Shown: in pieces, positions 22,021 through 33,089 of the stretch
How positions within the stretch are numbered: position 1 is the stretch's first letter
Layout: each line of letters opens with the position of its first letter
Source of the DNA: Haliclona indistincta
Lineage: Eukaryota; Porifera; Demospongiae; Haplosclerida; Chalinidae
NCBI GenBank assembly: GCA_964017065.1
Contig: OZ024789.1
Location: 7,134,191 to 7,198,190, forward strand
Length of the DNA: 64,000 nt
Direction of reading: 5' to 3'
Position numbers and translations under genes: made by a program
The notes under the pieces: model-generated
Databases searched by the model: none
Told to the model about the DNA's origin: nothing
What the model saw: only the letters and a program-made list of their open reading frames with translations

Positions 22021-23676
22021 TAGGCCTTTTCCAAAACTACGTCATACTAAATTAATTGTCATAGCAACGTTGTGCCGCCATTTTGATTGGGGCCACGTGT
22101 GATGCTAAGCGTTGGTGAATACAGAAACTAAAGCATTCCTGGCGCTTCCCTCGGCAATCGCGAGCCAAGATCGTGGAGCTGCGATGTTGGTTGCAGTGTA
22201 GAGGCGCACGCGGGCTGTCAAAGTTAAAGACTGAGGCAGACTACAGTGAGACGAGTTGTTATGCCAGGGAAAGCGTTGGTTACGGCCACGGAACGTCTTT
22301 TGCAGGGTCAAAGCTTACATTTCCAACGGCTGAGATATAACCATCGTTGATCCTGACCCGCATAAGAAGTACACTGCTTAGAAAGGCTGCCTCAGTAGTC
22401 AGTACAGGCATCAGTAGCTCAGTGTGATCATGCATGCATACTACAACTACATCAACAACATGCAGTAAGGATATATAGTAACAGAAGCAGCAGTGACAAC
22501 ACATTCCGCTAATAGTGGACACGATATCGATGCAGATGGCTGGCCCAAAAGCAAAAGGTCCTTATACACAACAAATCGAGGGAGTATTACCAGCTATTCT
22601 CTATGATGACATTATAACTAATAATTATTAAAATGTACCATTATACGCATCGTTCTGTCCCGGAGGCTGCAGCTCAAAACAACTCTTTGCCAGTGTTGTT
22701 GATGGTACAGTTGTGTTGAAATGGGCGCGTCGATAAAGTACTGTACTACTATCAAGTGCAGGGTACGGCTTTAACATGTGTTTCTTAGTGTGACTTTATG
22801 ATATAATTATACATTCAAGAACTTCACGATTGAATGGATTCGATTTGATGCGGAGTTCTGAGAGAGCATGCAGACTCAGTACATTCTCCCAGCAGCACTG
22901 AGCCTCATCTGACTGTGCAAATGTGCACTGATATAATCATTGGACTTCTGTTCAAATTAACTTAGTTTCCTCCAAAATTAATAACAACAAATGCGTACAG
23001 TAAAATTAAACTATTAAGTTTATGCTATAATGTTAGCATGATGTAATGACACAAAAGTAACGAACAACACAATGTGATACAGAATGTTAGCAAGAAATAA
23101 GAGGAGATTGAACATTAATTTTGTAAGAAGAGCACATACTGTCCATATTTCATTAGCAGAACCAGCAAGTGTTGCAGGGATAATACATCTACCACTGAGA
23201 ATATCAAATTCTTTTACACGACGTATTGCACGTTCTAGTCTATGTGTATTCGAAGGGAAGCCAATGATTTGCAACTTGATCTGCATCCATCTGTGAACGA
23301 TGACCAAGTTTAGGTCAAGTCAGTGTTCAAGCTTACACCAAGTGGGCCCAATAGCTACCCCAGACATTGTAGAAATCGGTCTCTTTAAAGTGCAGCGAAC
23401 ATATTTTCGTCCACTTGCCTGGCTTACTTGCCGACGTCCCTAGTTCTGATGGCACGGATCCACAGCATGCTTCCTTTTGGAGCGATTGCTCTCTGGCCGG
23501 AAGTTGTGGTAAGTCCCCTTAGCTTGCCTGCCACCAATGGTCACCGTTCGATAGCCCTTCTTCCAGCACAGCGGAACACAGCAATTGTGCAGCATTGATA
23601 CGCGTTGATAGTAGCCCCAATCAAAATGGCGGTCAAGGGAATTCCCCGTTGTGGGCGTGGTTTTGGAAAAGGCCTA
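22021..23676. mobile_element. Nested 1.66-kb element (TAGGCCTTTTCC ends)
   Basis: Left TAGGCCTTTTCCAAAACTAC and right GTGGTTTTGGAAAAGGCCTA are inverted. Deeper arms share GCCATTTTGATTGGGGC. The adjacent subterminal repeat at about 23825 reads TATGTTAAGATTGGTTTCAG without interruption, giving the empty site. No protein-coding sequence is recognised inside. Superfamily undetermined. Confidence 0.75.
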
Positions 23677-24029
23677 TTGGTTTCAGAGATGGTACCTACC
23701 CTGAAATTACTTCATATGTACTAGTGAATAAATGTACAAAGTTTGGTGCTTTTATCTGCAACATCACCAGAATTTCTTGTAATTTTTTGCTGACGCTGCA
23801 AATTGTTTAATTAATTATTTTCCTATGTTAAGATTGGTTTCAGAGGTGGTACCTACCCTGAAATTACTTCATATGTACTAGTGAATAAATGTACAAAGTT
23901 TGGTGCTTTTATCCGCAACGTCCCCAAAATCTGAAAGTTTGGACATAAGCCACCTGACTAGTCAGCTTAAAATAGAGTTAACAATTCAGTAGTTATTAGT
24001 GTATAACACAAAGGGTACATTTGACTAAC

Positions 24030-24135
24030 CTGATACAAAAAATTCTTGCTGTCAGGTCTGTTGGTCTCCACTATACCAGCAACCTTGTCAATACGACAAT
24101 GAACACGTCCAGAGGATATAAACCGGCAAAGTTCT
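24030..24135 (-). CDS. PSMD6: PSMD6 (Rpn7) internal coding exon (winged-helix end of PCI domain)
   Basis: Acceptor ATCATTACAG, donor CAG|GTTAGT. It encodes the end of the PCI winged helix, with [18 protein letters not shown] and then [12 protein letters not shown]. The first base completes an Arg codon begun by the AG that ends the exon at 40678-40846. The PCI domain holds the lid subunits together. The end of the flanking element at 23961 is only about 68 bp beyond the donor. Confidence 0.95.
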
Positions 24136-24640
24136 CTGTAATGATATTAAACATTGATTAAGCGATACAGAGACAAGGTATATTGTAAACATTGAAGCGC
24201 ACAGCTACCCTTTGGCTTTCTATAAACAATCTTAGTATTCTTGCCTTTGAGTTTGTCAAAATGCCTAATCACATCAGAACTTTTTGCTTGGCTACAGACT
24301 ACAACACTTGACCAGCAATATTCGGTATTTTCATAGATATTTTAGACTACGTAAACGGGATAGGTAACAGCTCATGTGAGCTAAATGCCCTAATACAAAT
24401 CCTAGCGAGTCATTAATGTCGCATAATTTAGCAAGTCGGAAGTGATTTTTGAGCTCGGTGCCTTCGGCTACATCAGGCCTGATTTGCTAAAAAAAACTAA
24501 GTCTAGGAAAGTTGATTTTTAGGGTGAACGAGTACCTGCCTCATGAGTCATGGGCGTAGGAATCTCTATACATGTGTGGGGCCAGTTGTTCGGCGAGCTA
24601 AGTGAGCCGGAAACTTTTTCTTTCAAAATTAATTGTCATA
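24136..24640. other. Intron sequence, nothing recognised
   Basis: Contains the polypyrimidine tract and acceptor for the 24030-24135 exon. No repeat family or gene identified. Confidence 0.4.
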
Positions 24641-25650
24641 CAGTGCTTTAATCTAGAGGAGCCACTTTTGTGTTTTGTGGTTAACAAGTATGTTTTGTGT
24701 TCAGAAAAAGTAACTATAGTTGCTATTGGACTGACATTTGCTATGAGTGTTCACACATCATTCTGTAGTGTGTGTAGAAAATCTGGACTGATTATGCTAG
24801 TTGACAGTAAAGTTGTTGCTGCTTGTGTACCAGGCATTGGTTTGCAATTATGAAAAAAATGTGTTAAGGCCAGGAAAATAGTATGGAGCTGAGTTAAGAA
24901 AATTCCCTTTGCAGTCTGCTTGAATGACTATTCAGTTTTAATCTCAGCAAGTTAGAGAGCTTAACTTGCAAGCATAGTGAATTATGAGCCCTAAATGTAC
25001 CAGAAATTGGCGATTTTTGGTGATAAAAGTGTTAAGGCTGACATCTGGACATCTTTGCGAGTTAAGAAAAACCACTTGATCTCTGGATAGCCAGATACTT
25101 GTAGTTTTCACTAGTTTTTAAACTAGCGCGATACGTTCATCCATGCGCAAACGCGGTCAGCGAGAACATTAAGTTTAGCTGTGACTTCGATTCTCTGCCG
25201 TGTTATAATGATATTCATCCAATATGAGTGTTTATCGATTACGTGTTCTGCGTGCGCTGCGCCGCTCACTGTCGAGCGGCAAGAATGGCGCCGATCAAAA
25301 GCTGTGTTTTGCGCTTTGCCCGTTCTTAAGCGTGCTTCTACAGCATAGATATCAGCTAAGCTCGAGGAATAATAACCGCCAAGCCTCGTTGTGGCGCTAG
25401 ATTGTGGCTGCTGTGTCGTAGGTGTGGTTCGTCGTGACGTTGTACAAATTATAGTGATGTCACAAACATGGCGCTATTGTATTAGCTTCAATGGGAGAGA
25501 GCTGTAGAGCATCGTGTGTCTTGCATTTTCTCATCCTCATAGTTGCAATCTGCATTAATGCAATAGAAAGGGCTATGTAGAAAGTTGTGTGGACTAACTA
25601 CACACACAACTCTGGGAATAAAAAGTGGCTCCTCTAGATTAAAAGCACTG
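24641..25650. mobile_element. TA-flanked element B (CAGTGCTTT ends), 1.01 kb
   Basis: TA at 24639-24640 and 25651-25652. Closely matches element A but lacks the 17918-18437 insert, so it defines that insertion point. The shared open stretch beginning NKYVLCSEK is conserved between A and B but has no recognised relatives, and element C is broken there. Confidence 0.88.
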
Positions 25651-25652
25651 TA

Positions 25653-26034
25653 TAGCAAGAAATTTCCAAGGAAGAAAATTTCACAAATTCCATTCTTTTC
25701 GTATTCGCGAAAAAAATTGTATTCGCGAAATTATTAAAGAATATCCCATTGCTTTTTGCCATGGTGATATTCTTGCAATGATGCATTATTACAAGAATTC
25801 GTTGTGATATAGTGATATACTTGTACGAGTTATTCAAGTGCGAAAGTCTGCTGATGGCCCTCTCTCGGCGATTGTACCATGTAAAAGTATTGCTGCCAAC
25901 AAAAAAGTTGAACAACTGTTGAACTTAGAGCCAGAGGTACGTGCGTCAGTCGTTAAGCAGTGCAAATGGTATGATTTTTCAGTCCCGAAGAGAAGCAGAG
26001 ATCGGGAAAAGAGATGCCGAGAACGGTGAGACAA
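25653..26034 (+). other. Spacer with short unrecognised coding-like frame
   Basis: A frame at about 25838-26029 reads SAIVPCKSIAANKKVEQLLN, then EVRASVVKQCKWYDFSVPKR and a basic tail. Composition is protein-like but I cannot name a family, and the frame is broken upstream. It may be a transposon remnant. Confidence 0.3.
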
Positions 26035-26684
26035 TAGCCTCGTCCCCAGGCCCCGCCTCCCAAAGCTGAGAGGGCTTGGTACACACTGTATGTACATGCA
26101 TCTATTATTAATAAAATGCGCTGGAATTCACAGAATTCCATAAATACTTTCCGTTCATACTTTCCGTTCATACTTTCCGTTCCATAAATACTTTTTTTTT
26201 TACATCAGAACAATTGCGATGATGACATTAGTACCCTGATGGTAATTTATGTGACGCATTTGCCTATAGGCGATAATAATTATGGGGTCAACATTTTCAG
26301 TGCGGCTTTCACTCCATTTTGCTGTAAGCCATCCACCTAGTCAACATAAGAGACACCAACGGAGAGACAATTACTACTAAGCTGTCAGTACGACTGTACT
26401 TACAGTTGAAAACGAATGGTAAAACTTGATAGCACAAAGACTTTCCGTATCCAGAAGGTAGCCACACGAAAACATCACGGCCTTCATATACATGGCGCAC
26501 GCTGGCTAACTGTTCTGGCTTTGGTGTCAAATGTGAACATCCGATGCACTGGAATGCATACGTAAAGTGTAGTGATCGTGAACGGAAAGTATTTATGGAA
26601 TTCTGTGAATTCCAGCGCATGCACACATAGTGTGTACCAGGCCCTCTCCTCAGCTTTGGGAGGCGGGGCCTGGGGACGAGGCTA
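26035..26684. mobile_element. TAG...CTA MITE, ~10-bp TSD, copy 3 (carries helicase exon)
   Basis: Starts TAGCCTCGTCCCCAGGCC and ends with the complement. Flanks GGTGAGACAA (26025-26034) and GGTGTGACAA (26685-26694) differ at one base. Subterminal inverted segments GGAATTCACAGAATTCCA and TACTTTCCGTTC also pair. The interior holds a RecQ-like helicase exon on the minus strand. Confidence 0.88.
26309..26560 (-). pseudogene. RecQ-like SF2 helicase N-terminal exon fragment in MITE copy 3
   Basis: On the minus strand the frame shows the RecQ Q-motif region (TPKPEQLASVRHVYEGRDV), Walker A (LPSGYGKSLCYQ) and motif Ia (VVIVSPLVSLM). It ends right after SLM, where the family continues with a conserved Asp-Gln. 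Only the first part of the ATPase domain is present and no downstream motifs follow, so no active helicase could be made. The fragment lies wholly between the TIRs, so it belongs to the element. From memory, the AcademH lineage of DNA transposons encodes an SF2 helicase, which would fit as parent. Confidence 0.8.
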
Positions 26685-26694
26685 GGTGTGACAA

Positions 26695-27172
26695 CTACTA
26701 TCCAATACCGGAAAGGGTCTTTTTCTGGTTGCTTGTTGAAAGAAAGCTGTGTACGAACATGGAAGAACAAGTACTTGCAAGAGTTAGCGTTGAGGAAGAA
26801 AACGGGCAACGTTAAGACGGAATTTTAGATTATTTTGACTGATTATTCATTGAACATTAAGAATTTGATTACTGACTATGTAATTTAAAACTAGAATCTG
26901 ATTAAAAATTTTGATCACAAAAAAAAACACGACACGAAGACCGAACGCGAACCTAATTCTATAACATGGTCCTTTGAGTTGGATAAGCGAACAACGCTGG
27001 ATCTTCGTGAGAAGGTCAGAAACTGTAACTTCATCTCTGAATGCTGATCGGTTGCGCCATGTGATACGTACGGTTGAACTGTGAATCTGACGACAGAATT
27101 CCATTATTATAGACTGTTGACTTAGTGAGTTCTATTGTTTGCTACTGTGTCTGAATTAATAGAACCAAACAC
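26695..27172. other. Region before the BEL gag remnant
   Basis: May hold the worn leader or LTR of the BEL/Pao remnant that follows, but no LTR pair or primer-binding site can be defended. Confidence 0.35.
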
Positions 27173-27806
27173 ATGCTATATCTAATGTCCAGAATAAGAG
27201 CAAAGAAGACACGGTTTAGGGAGGGTCACAAAGCCGTGACTTCACATTACATGAAAGAAGTAGACAATCTTCTCTCTGCCGTCGCTCCTGGACGCCCAGC
27301 TGATGCAAACAAATTAGCGCAACTGCGATTAAGCCTCCAAGAAAAGCTTGAAAAATTTGGCAAACTAGACAATGAACTGTTTGAGCTCATCGACGATGGT
27401 GGAGAGTTGATTTGCAAAATCGATCAAGCCAACATGTTCAGACAATCCATTTACACGACTGTAGCAAAGCTTGACAATCAGTCTAATTCAAAGGTATACC
27501 ACCAACTGCATCTGACAATGCCATTTCTGCGCCAACACCTGCGAGCTATGCGAGACTGCCTAAATTGAACATGCGTCCATTTAACGAAGATGGGACAACT
27601 TTCTGGGACTCATTCGAGTCTTTCATACACATAGTAGTCATTTTAAGCCCAAAAAGGGTCAAACCTCTGACTAATTGCAACACAAATGGTTTTATGTTTT
27701 TCTATTACAGAATTGCTTGCTCTATAACATACTAAAAGTCTCGATGAATCCTATGAGGGGAAATACTAATTATTTGTAATTTTTAATTAGCGCATCTCAT
27801 TATAAT

Positions 27807-28109
27807 TAGGGCTGGGCAATATTTCAATATTATCGTAGTATCGTGATATTTGTTATAATATCGTTTGCAATATTTGAAGATCACTTCACTTAAAACAATA
27901 ATATCGTGAACACAATATATCGTGTGATATCGTGAATATTGAAGTGATAGTTTTACAATTCTTGATCATTCTGATATTATAAACATGCTTAAGTACAGAA
28001 AATACTAAAGGTGAGGACAGCAATCATAGTGTGGCAATATATCGTCATATCGTGATGACTTGGTGCAATATCATATCGTCACTAAAAATATCAATATCGC
28101 CCAGCCCTA
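27807..28109. mobile_element. hAT-type MITE, exact 8-bp TSD
   Basis: Begins TAGGGCTGGGCAATAT and ends GCCCAGCCCTA. ATTATAAT is duplicated at 27799-27806 and 28110-28117. The interior is rich in ATATCGTGATAT units. Ends and 8-bp duplication are standard for hAT elements. Confidence 0.93.
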
Positions 28110-28737
28110 ATTATAATCTTGATTTTCAAAATATTTATTAACCAAAATGATGTTTAACAAAGTTCTTGAATGCTGCATTACATAATCATAGTCAAAAGTG
28201 TATTCACATAATTCATTGTGACTAAGTTACTATATTATCATGTGAAAAAAACAGGCATCAAATACAAATGTTCTTTAGAGCTATATAGAGGAGGATCATA
28301 GCTGCTCTATATCTAACATGAAATAATTATAAACAGCATTATAGACATTGTATACCAGCCACAGATCTAAAGCCAATAACTATAATAATCAATGGTTATT
28401 TGTATTGCACTTGATAATAACGGCAATCTAAAATTCTGAACCGCCTGATGCACAGCCATCAATGCCTCCTACAGTCCTGCTGTAGATATAGATACTTTGA
28501 TAAAAATAACTTTTAGCATACACTTAGAAGTAACCTAGCTCGTTGTAAAACATTTAGTGCTGTATTTCAGAATAGTGGACAAAATGGACTCAACATTAAG
28601 GACAGCTACACTGCTACATTGTACTAGTTGCATGTGTAAAGGATTATGCTGAATAAGCTATTTATCATTCTCTTAAGTCACACAACTACTACGATTATTA
28701 TAGCTAATTAAGACATGACTGTTTTTATACTACTATA

Positions 28738-29526
28738 GCACTTTAAATTTATACTACTATAGCACTCTAAGACTGCTAGTTATACTACAATACCACTCTA
28801 AGCCTGCTTATAGCACTTTAAGACTGCCTTTATACTGCTATATCACTGAGACTGCCTATATACTGCTATACCACTCTGAGACTGCCTTTATACTGCTATA
28901 CCACTCTGAGACTGCTGTTATACTGCTATACCACTCTGAGACTGTTGTTATACTGCTATACTACTCTGAGACTGCCTTTATACTGCTATACCACTCTGAG
29001 ACTGCCTTTATACTGCTATACCACTCTGAGACTGCCTTTATACTGCTATACCACTCTGAGACTGCTGTTATACTGCTATACCACTCTGAGACTGCCTTTA
29101 TACTGCTATACCACTCTGAGACTGTTGTTATACTGCTATACCACTCTGAGACTGCCTTTATACTGCTATACCACTCTGAGACTGCTGTTATACTGCTATA
29201 CCACTCTGAGACTGTTGTTATACTGCTATACCACTCTGAGACTGCTGTTATACTGCTATACCACTCTGAGACTGTTGTTATACTGCTATACCACTCTGAG
29301 ACTGCCTTTATACTGCTATACCACTCTGAGACTGCTGTTATACTGCTATACCACTCTGAGACTGTTGTTATACTGCTATACCACTCTGAGACTGCTGTTA
29401 TACTGCTATACCACTCTGAGACTGTTGTTATACTACTATACCACTCTGAGACTGCTGTTATACTGCTATACCACTCTGAGACTGTTGTTATACTACTATA
29501 CCACTCTGAGACTGCTGTTATACTGC
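28738..29526. repeat. 30-bp minisatellite with 60-bp higher-order pattern
   Basis: Regular 30-bp units TACTGCTATACCACTCTGAG + ACTGNNNTTA run from 28861 to 29520 (22 units), preceded by degenerate units from about 28738. The variable triplet takes three states (CCT, CTG, TTG). The last two 60-bp blocks (29401-29460, 29461-29520) are identical, showing recent 60-bp duplication. Further units at about 30426-30540 and 31176-31260 show the array was split by two insertions. Because 30 is divisible by 3, it is open on both strands. I do not treat it as coding. Confidence 0.95.
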
Positions 29527-30425
29527 TATTTATAGCATAGCTAAGAGTGTTTGACCAATCAGATTGCCCAGTTGCAGGGTTACATTTCTCATATGACCCA
29601 CGGGCTTTCATATGACCCGGCTACAAGTCATTGTGTTATTAATGGAATTCATGATTGATAATACTATTCATAATAACTGCCTGTGTAAACAAAGTCGGAT
29701 GAATACAACACAGAAAGCAGATGAATGATGACTGCGGAGATTTGCTGATTTGTTTTAGGTACAGTGAACCTAGAGCTAGAAGGCTGCTGCTACTGCTAAT
29801 GATAGGAGCTAGTAGGGGGTGCAGAGTAGGTAGATAGTGCTGTAACAGCTAGAGCTGGATAGTGTCGAAGACTGAGGCAGTGAGGGAGGAGCTGGTTAGT
29901 GGAGATGAAAACACTGGAACAGTACGGTAGATTAGAGAGTGGACTGGAGTTAGTTATTGGCGAAGAGGCATTCTGGAAAAAGCTGGTGGGTGGTGACGGA
30001 AGTTGATGGGAGGTTAGCGGTAGTAGATGAAAGGGTGGAGCTCGAAAGGGCTGGGCTGGGCTGATGGAAGTCACTGAGAACGAGTTGCGCGATGGTGGTG
30101 GTAGTACGTAGTAGCTGGGATAAAAGCTACTGCTCAGTGTTGGAAGACTAGCCGTAACTTGTTGAGTAGTTGGGTCAAAAACGTCGTCGTCTTGCGGGAC
30201 AAAAACGCAGCAGCTCTGGACACAAAAGACAGCAAGAGAGCGTTCCATCGTAGCTTTTGCGTTGAAAAGTACTGTTGCTATGCTATAAATAACTTAGATA
30301 CCTCGTCCGCGGGTCATACGTGATTTATAAACCCTCCGCGGTAAGTAACGACCTCGCTACGCTCGGTCGTCACAACAACCGCATCGGGTTTATAAATCCC
30401 GTATGACCCTTGACTCGGTATCTAA
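29527..30425. mobile_element. Composite element: MITE + 132-bp palindrome, in minisatellite
   Basis: The MITE at 29527-30291 has 15-bp perfect TIRs (TATTTATAGCATAGC). Directly beside it, 30294-30425 is a palindrome with outer arms TTAGATACC and GGTATCTAA and apex CCTCGCTACGCTCGG. Both lie between minisatellite units, so they look like one insertion. A Pro/Ser-rich frame at 29796-30248 (-) is not recognised. Confidence 0.75.
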
Positions 30426-30545
30426 CTATTATATATACCACTCTGAGACTGCTGTTACTACTCTGAGACTGCTGTTATACTGCTATACTACTCTGAGACC
30501 GCTGTTATACTGCTATAACACTCTTAAGACTGCTTTTATGTAATA

Positions 30546-31175
30546 TTTAGACCACACTAGGCGGTGCATTACGCAATATAAAGCACGAGGGTGGGGTCAA
30601 TAACGGTCGAGAACGCGTTGATAATGCACGAGCCGAAGGCGAGTGCATTATCACGCGTTCGAGACCGTTATTGACGACGCCCGAGTGCTTTATATCGCGT
30701 AATGCACCGCCTAGTGTGGTCTAAACGTTTTAGACCATACTGCGTGACTTTCGACCAATCTTTGTTACTTTGTTTACCTAAAAGTGTGCATTAATAAAGT
30801 GCGCGTTAATAAAAGTGTACCTACAGCGGTTTTCCGAGATCTTGCAATACCGTACCGTCAAGCGTCGCATGCATGCGTGTTCGTAACTCTGTCTGTGAGA
30901 AGATAACAATTGTGTACACCCACAGAGAAGTTAGAAATATACGTCTACTACTTCCTTCCACCGTGATTTGAGCTACCTAGCTGTCACAAGAGCTCTGAGA
31001 GCTGCATCCATTCCTCTTGAGATCACATTGCGCATGCGTAGTCCTCGTTTACGGTCGGCCGTTGACGGTTGATTGTTGCAATATCTTGGAAAACCGCTGT
31101 AAGTGTGCATTAAGCTATTTAATGCACACTTTTTGAGCAATCTGATTGGTCGAAAGTCACGTGGTATGGTCTAAA
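30546..31175. mobile_element. Composite element: 180-bp palindrome + MITE, in minisatellite
   Basis: The palindrome 30546-30725 (outer arms TTTAGACCACACTAGGCGG and its complement, apex GAGCCGAAGGCGAG) is followed after 3 nt by a MITE at 30729-31175. That MITE has TIRs TTTAGACCATAC and about 25 bp more around TTTCGACCAATC. The MITE contains a further TA-flanked element. Minisatellite units resume on the right. Confidence 0.78.
30824..31099. mobile_element. 276-bp TA-flanked MITE (CAGCGGTTTTCC ends)
   Basis: CAGCGGTTTTCCGAGATCTT and the complementary end AATATCTTGGAAAACCGCTG are flanked by TA (30822-30823, 31100-31101). Related by ends to the elements at 33521-33779 and 1797-1994. Confidence 0.88.
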
Positions 31176-31964
31176 CTATTATAGCACTCTAAGACTGCCT
31201 CCTAGCTACTGTACCACTCTATAAGACTGCCCTCTAGCTACTATACCCTGCCCTCTAGCTTTTACTTGTACTCTATAACAGTAATTATAACAGTTTGGCT
31301 TTAGCATTGTATGTGCGCTACTCTAAGACTAACTTTGTGTTGTAATTATGCTTCTCTTTGTGCTCTAGCTATAATGTACTGTGGTACTGCTATTGTGCTT
31401 AAGTTGCTACTAGACTGGTTTTGTAGTCTAACATGCAGTTACCGAATTGGTATACAATGTTACATAACTCAAAATACTGTAGTTAGTGTCTTGCACAACA
31501 GTTCCTGGCATACAAAGAGTAAGAAAGAATGATTTATAATAGTATTGTTATAATAAGATATCAAAAACCTTATGTTTGATTCATACTGTGCACTTAGTTG
31601 AGGATGTAACTCATTAATTATTCATAAGTCAACAAAATGCTAAATTCTGCCACTTTCCCTAATGAGACTTCTTGAGGTCTAGTAGCATGTTGTAGACAAT
31701 TACTAAAAACACCAAAAACATTCATAAACCTTTGTGTTGTAACTAATATTATTAATAGAAAGTGTAACATCTCATTAATTATTCATGAGATAGCAAAAAT
31801 GCTAATCTCTTGTATTTCCCCCAGTGAGATTCTTCGAGACTTTTGATATGTTGTAGGCCATGTTGGACAGTACCTAAAACATCTAAAATCTTTTGTGTTG
31901 CAATTAGTTCTAGGTCAAACTATAAAATGACTGTACTAACAGCAATGCTACGCTTACTGATGTG

Positions 31965-32491
31965 TAGCCTCGTATCAAGGCCATTTTATTATATAATGGC
32001 CTGGTAATGACTGCATACGCATGCGTGAAGATTTTCCATTAACCCTCCAAGTGCGGACAGCAATTCTAGCCTTTGTTTCTGTGCCTTTGTAGCCATTACA
32101 CGTACACACTAACCTTTGTAGCCATTACACGTACACACTAGTGCTGTGATCACTGTTAATATGTAAAATCAACTTGCACAACGAGATTCTTAAGCGAAGT
32201 TTTGCGAGTGAAGTTAGCCACACCCACTTGACGATTTACCGACTTCCATGTGCTAGAATCACTCTCTCCGGACCAAAAACGCCATTTCTTTTGGGTACAA
32301 CAGCATGTTTGCACCAGAAGCCTTCTTGCGTAGTTTAAACTAGCTGTTTCAATAGGAAGATGAAACGGACATGTCTCGATCGTGTGCAATGTTTTACCGA
32401 TTACCAGGTTTACTGGTAATATTGGAGCATGCGCAGACAGCCTGGACCAGGCCATCTCCCCAGCAGGGGGAGTGGCCTGGAGGCGAGGTTA
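31965..32491. mobile_element. TAG...TTA/CTA-type MITE, exact 9-bp TSD, copy 4
   Basis: Starts TAGCCTCGTATCAAGGCC and ends GGCCTGGAGGCGAGGTTA. ACTGATGTG is duplicated exactly (31956-31964, 32492-32500). Removing it restores the gag reading frame across Thr-Asp-Val. A 99-codon frame inside (32156-32455, -) is unrecognised. Confidence 0.92.
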
Positions 32492-33089
32492 ACTGATGTG
32501 GAGAAATTCATGTACCTTCAAGGTTTGTTAGAACACTAAGCTCGCGAAGCCATCTCTGGACTAGCTCTGTCTTCTGCAAATTATGAAGAGGCAATCACTG
32601 CGTTGAAGGAGCGCTACGGAGACAAAGAATCATCGCACTCCACATGGACATGCTGCTTAATCTCGAGAGTGTGACATCGCAATACCATCTTACTGCTGTC
32701 CAACGTCTCTACAACAAAATTAATAGAAGCAAATATTCAAGGATTCAAATCTTTTGGAGTCACATCTGATACTTACACCTCCCTCCTTCTTCCTGTAGTG
32801 ATTGAGAAAATACAATCGCTATTAGCTGCAAGTTAGATGAGAAAGAATGGAATCTGGATACTTAAAGGAGCTTGAAGGAGAATTAAAGACCAGTGATAGC
32901 TCTACCAGAGCAGAGGTCGAAATTACATGCAGACATCGGTCATTTTCGTGCATTGTTGTAGAATGCCCGACCATAATTGAGAGTGATCGGTAGGCGTGAC
33001 CGACCAACATGCATATGCACACACAGCAGCTGACAAACAGTTTAACACCTCACCAAGCGGTTAGATGTGCAAGGCGACTATCAAACGGA

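Larger units (their letters stand above)
20331..23961. mobile_element. Large non-autonomous element with tandem subterminal repeats
   Basis: Ends CTAGTCAGGTGGCTTA and TAAGCCACCTGACTAG. Next to the left end lie three tandem units (starts at 20351, 20498 and 20655, period about 147-157 bp), each with TCTGG-GA-GTTGC and TTCACTAGTACATAT. The right side holds inverted copies at about 21840-22010, 23690-23820 and 23830-23940. Bases 20800-21275 and 21280-21830 are a long inverted repeat. A separate element occupies 22021-23676. A partial relative ends near 41976. No transposase frame is supported. Confidence 0.75.
27632..31938. mobile_element. 4.3-kb non-autonomous element with 3-bp TSD, carrying a minisatellite
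   Basis: Inserted in the gag remnant with an ACA duplication (27629-27631, 31939-31941). Ends begin TAGTAGTCATTTTA and, inverted, TAGTACAGTCATTTTA. Diverged TIRs of about 180 bp share CTAATTGCAACACAAA and AAAAGTCTCG-GAATC. The right side has the subterminal unit twice (about 31550-31720 and 31740-31920). Inside are a hAT MITE, a 30-bp minisatellite and two palindrome+MITE composites. No transposase. A 3-bp target does not by itself place the superfamily. Confidence 0.8.
27173..32905 (+). pseudogene. BEL/Pao gag remnant, split by two insertions
   Basis: Three separated pieces make one gag reading. 27173-27631 gives the N-terminal region (TRFREGHKA, then a shifted frame with LPKLNMRPFNEDGTTFWDSF). 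31939-31964 gives a short link. 32492 to about 32905 gives the DUF1759 part (YEEAITALKERYGDK, then further frameshifts). Skipping the 4.3-kb element at 27632-31938 and the MITE at 31965-32491, and keeping one copy of each target duplication, restores an in-frame join at both points. The remnant has several other breaks and no pol. It is a different family from the BEL element at 60.4 kb. Confidence 0.85.

Noticed and set aside
28738..29526. CRISPR-like regular 30-bp periodicity
   Set aside because: There are no unique spacers: units are contiguous and differ only at a triplet. The context is a eukaryotic intron transposon, so it is a minisatellite.
28945..29611. Two ~200-codon open frames on opposite strands
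   Set aside because: Both result from a repeat unit divisible by three without stops. No start context or non-repeat domain.
29796..30248. 150-codon Pro/Ser-rich frame as a gene
   Set aside because: Lies wholly inside a MITE, low complexity, no homologous frame in the sister composites.
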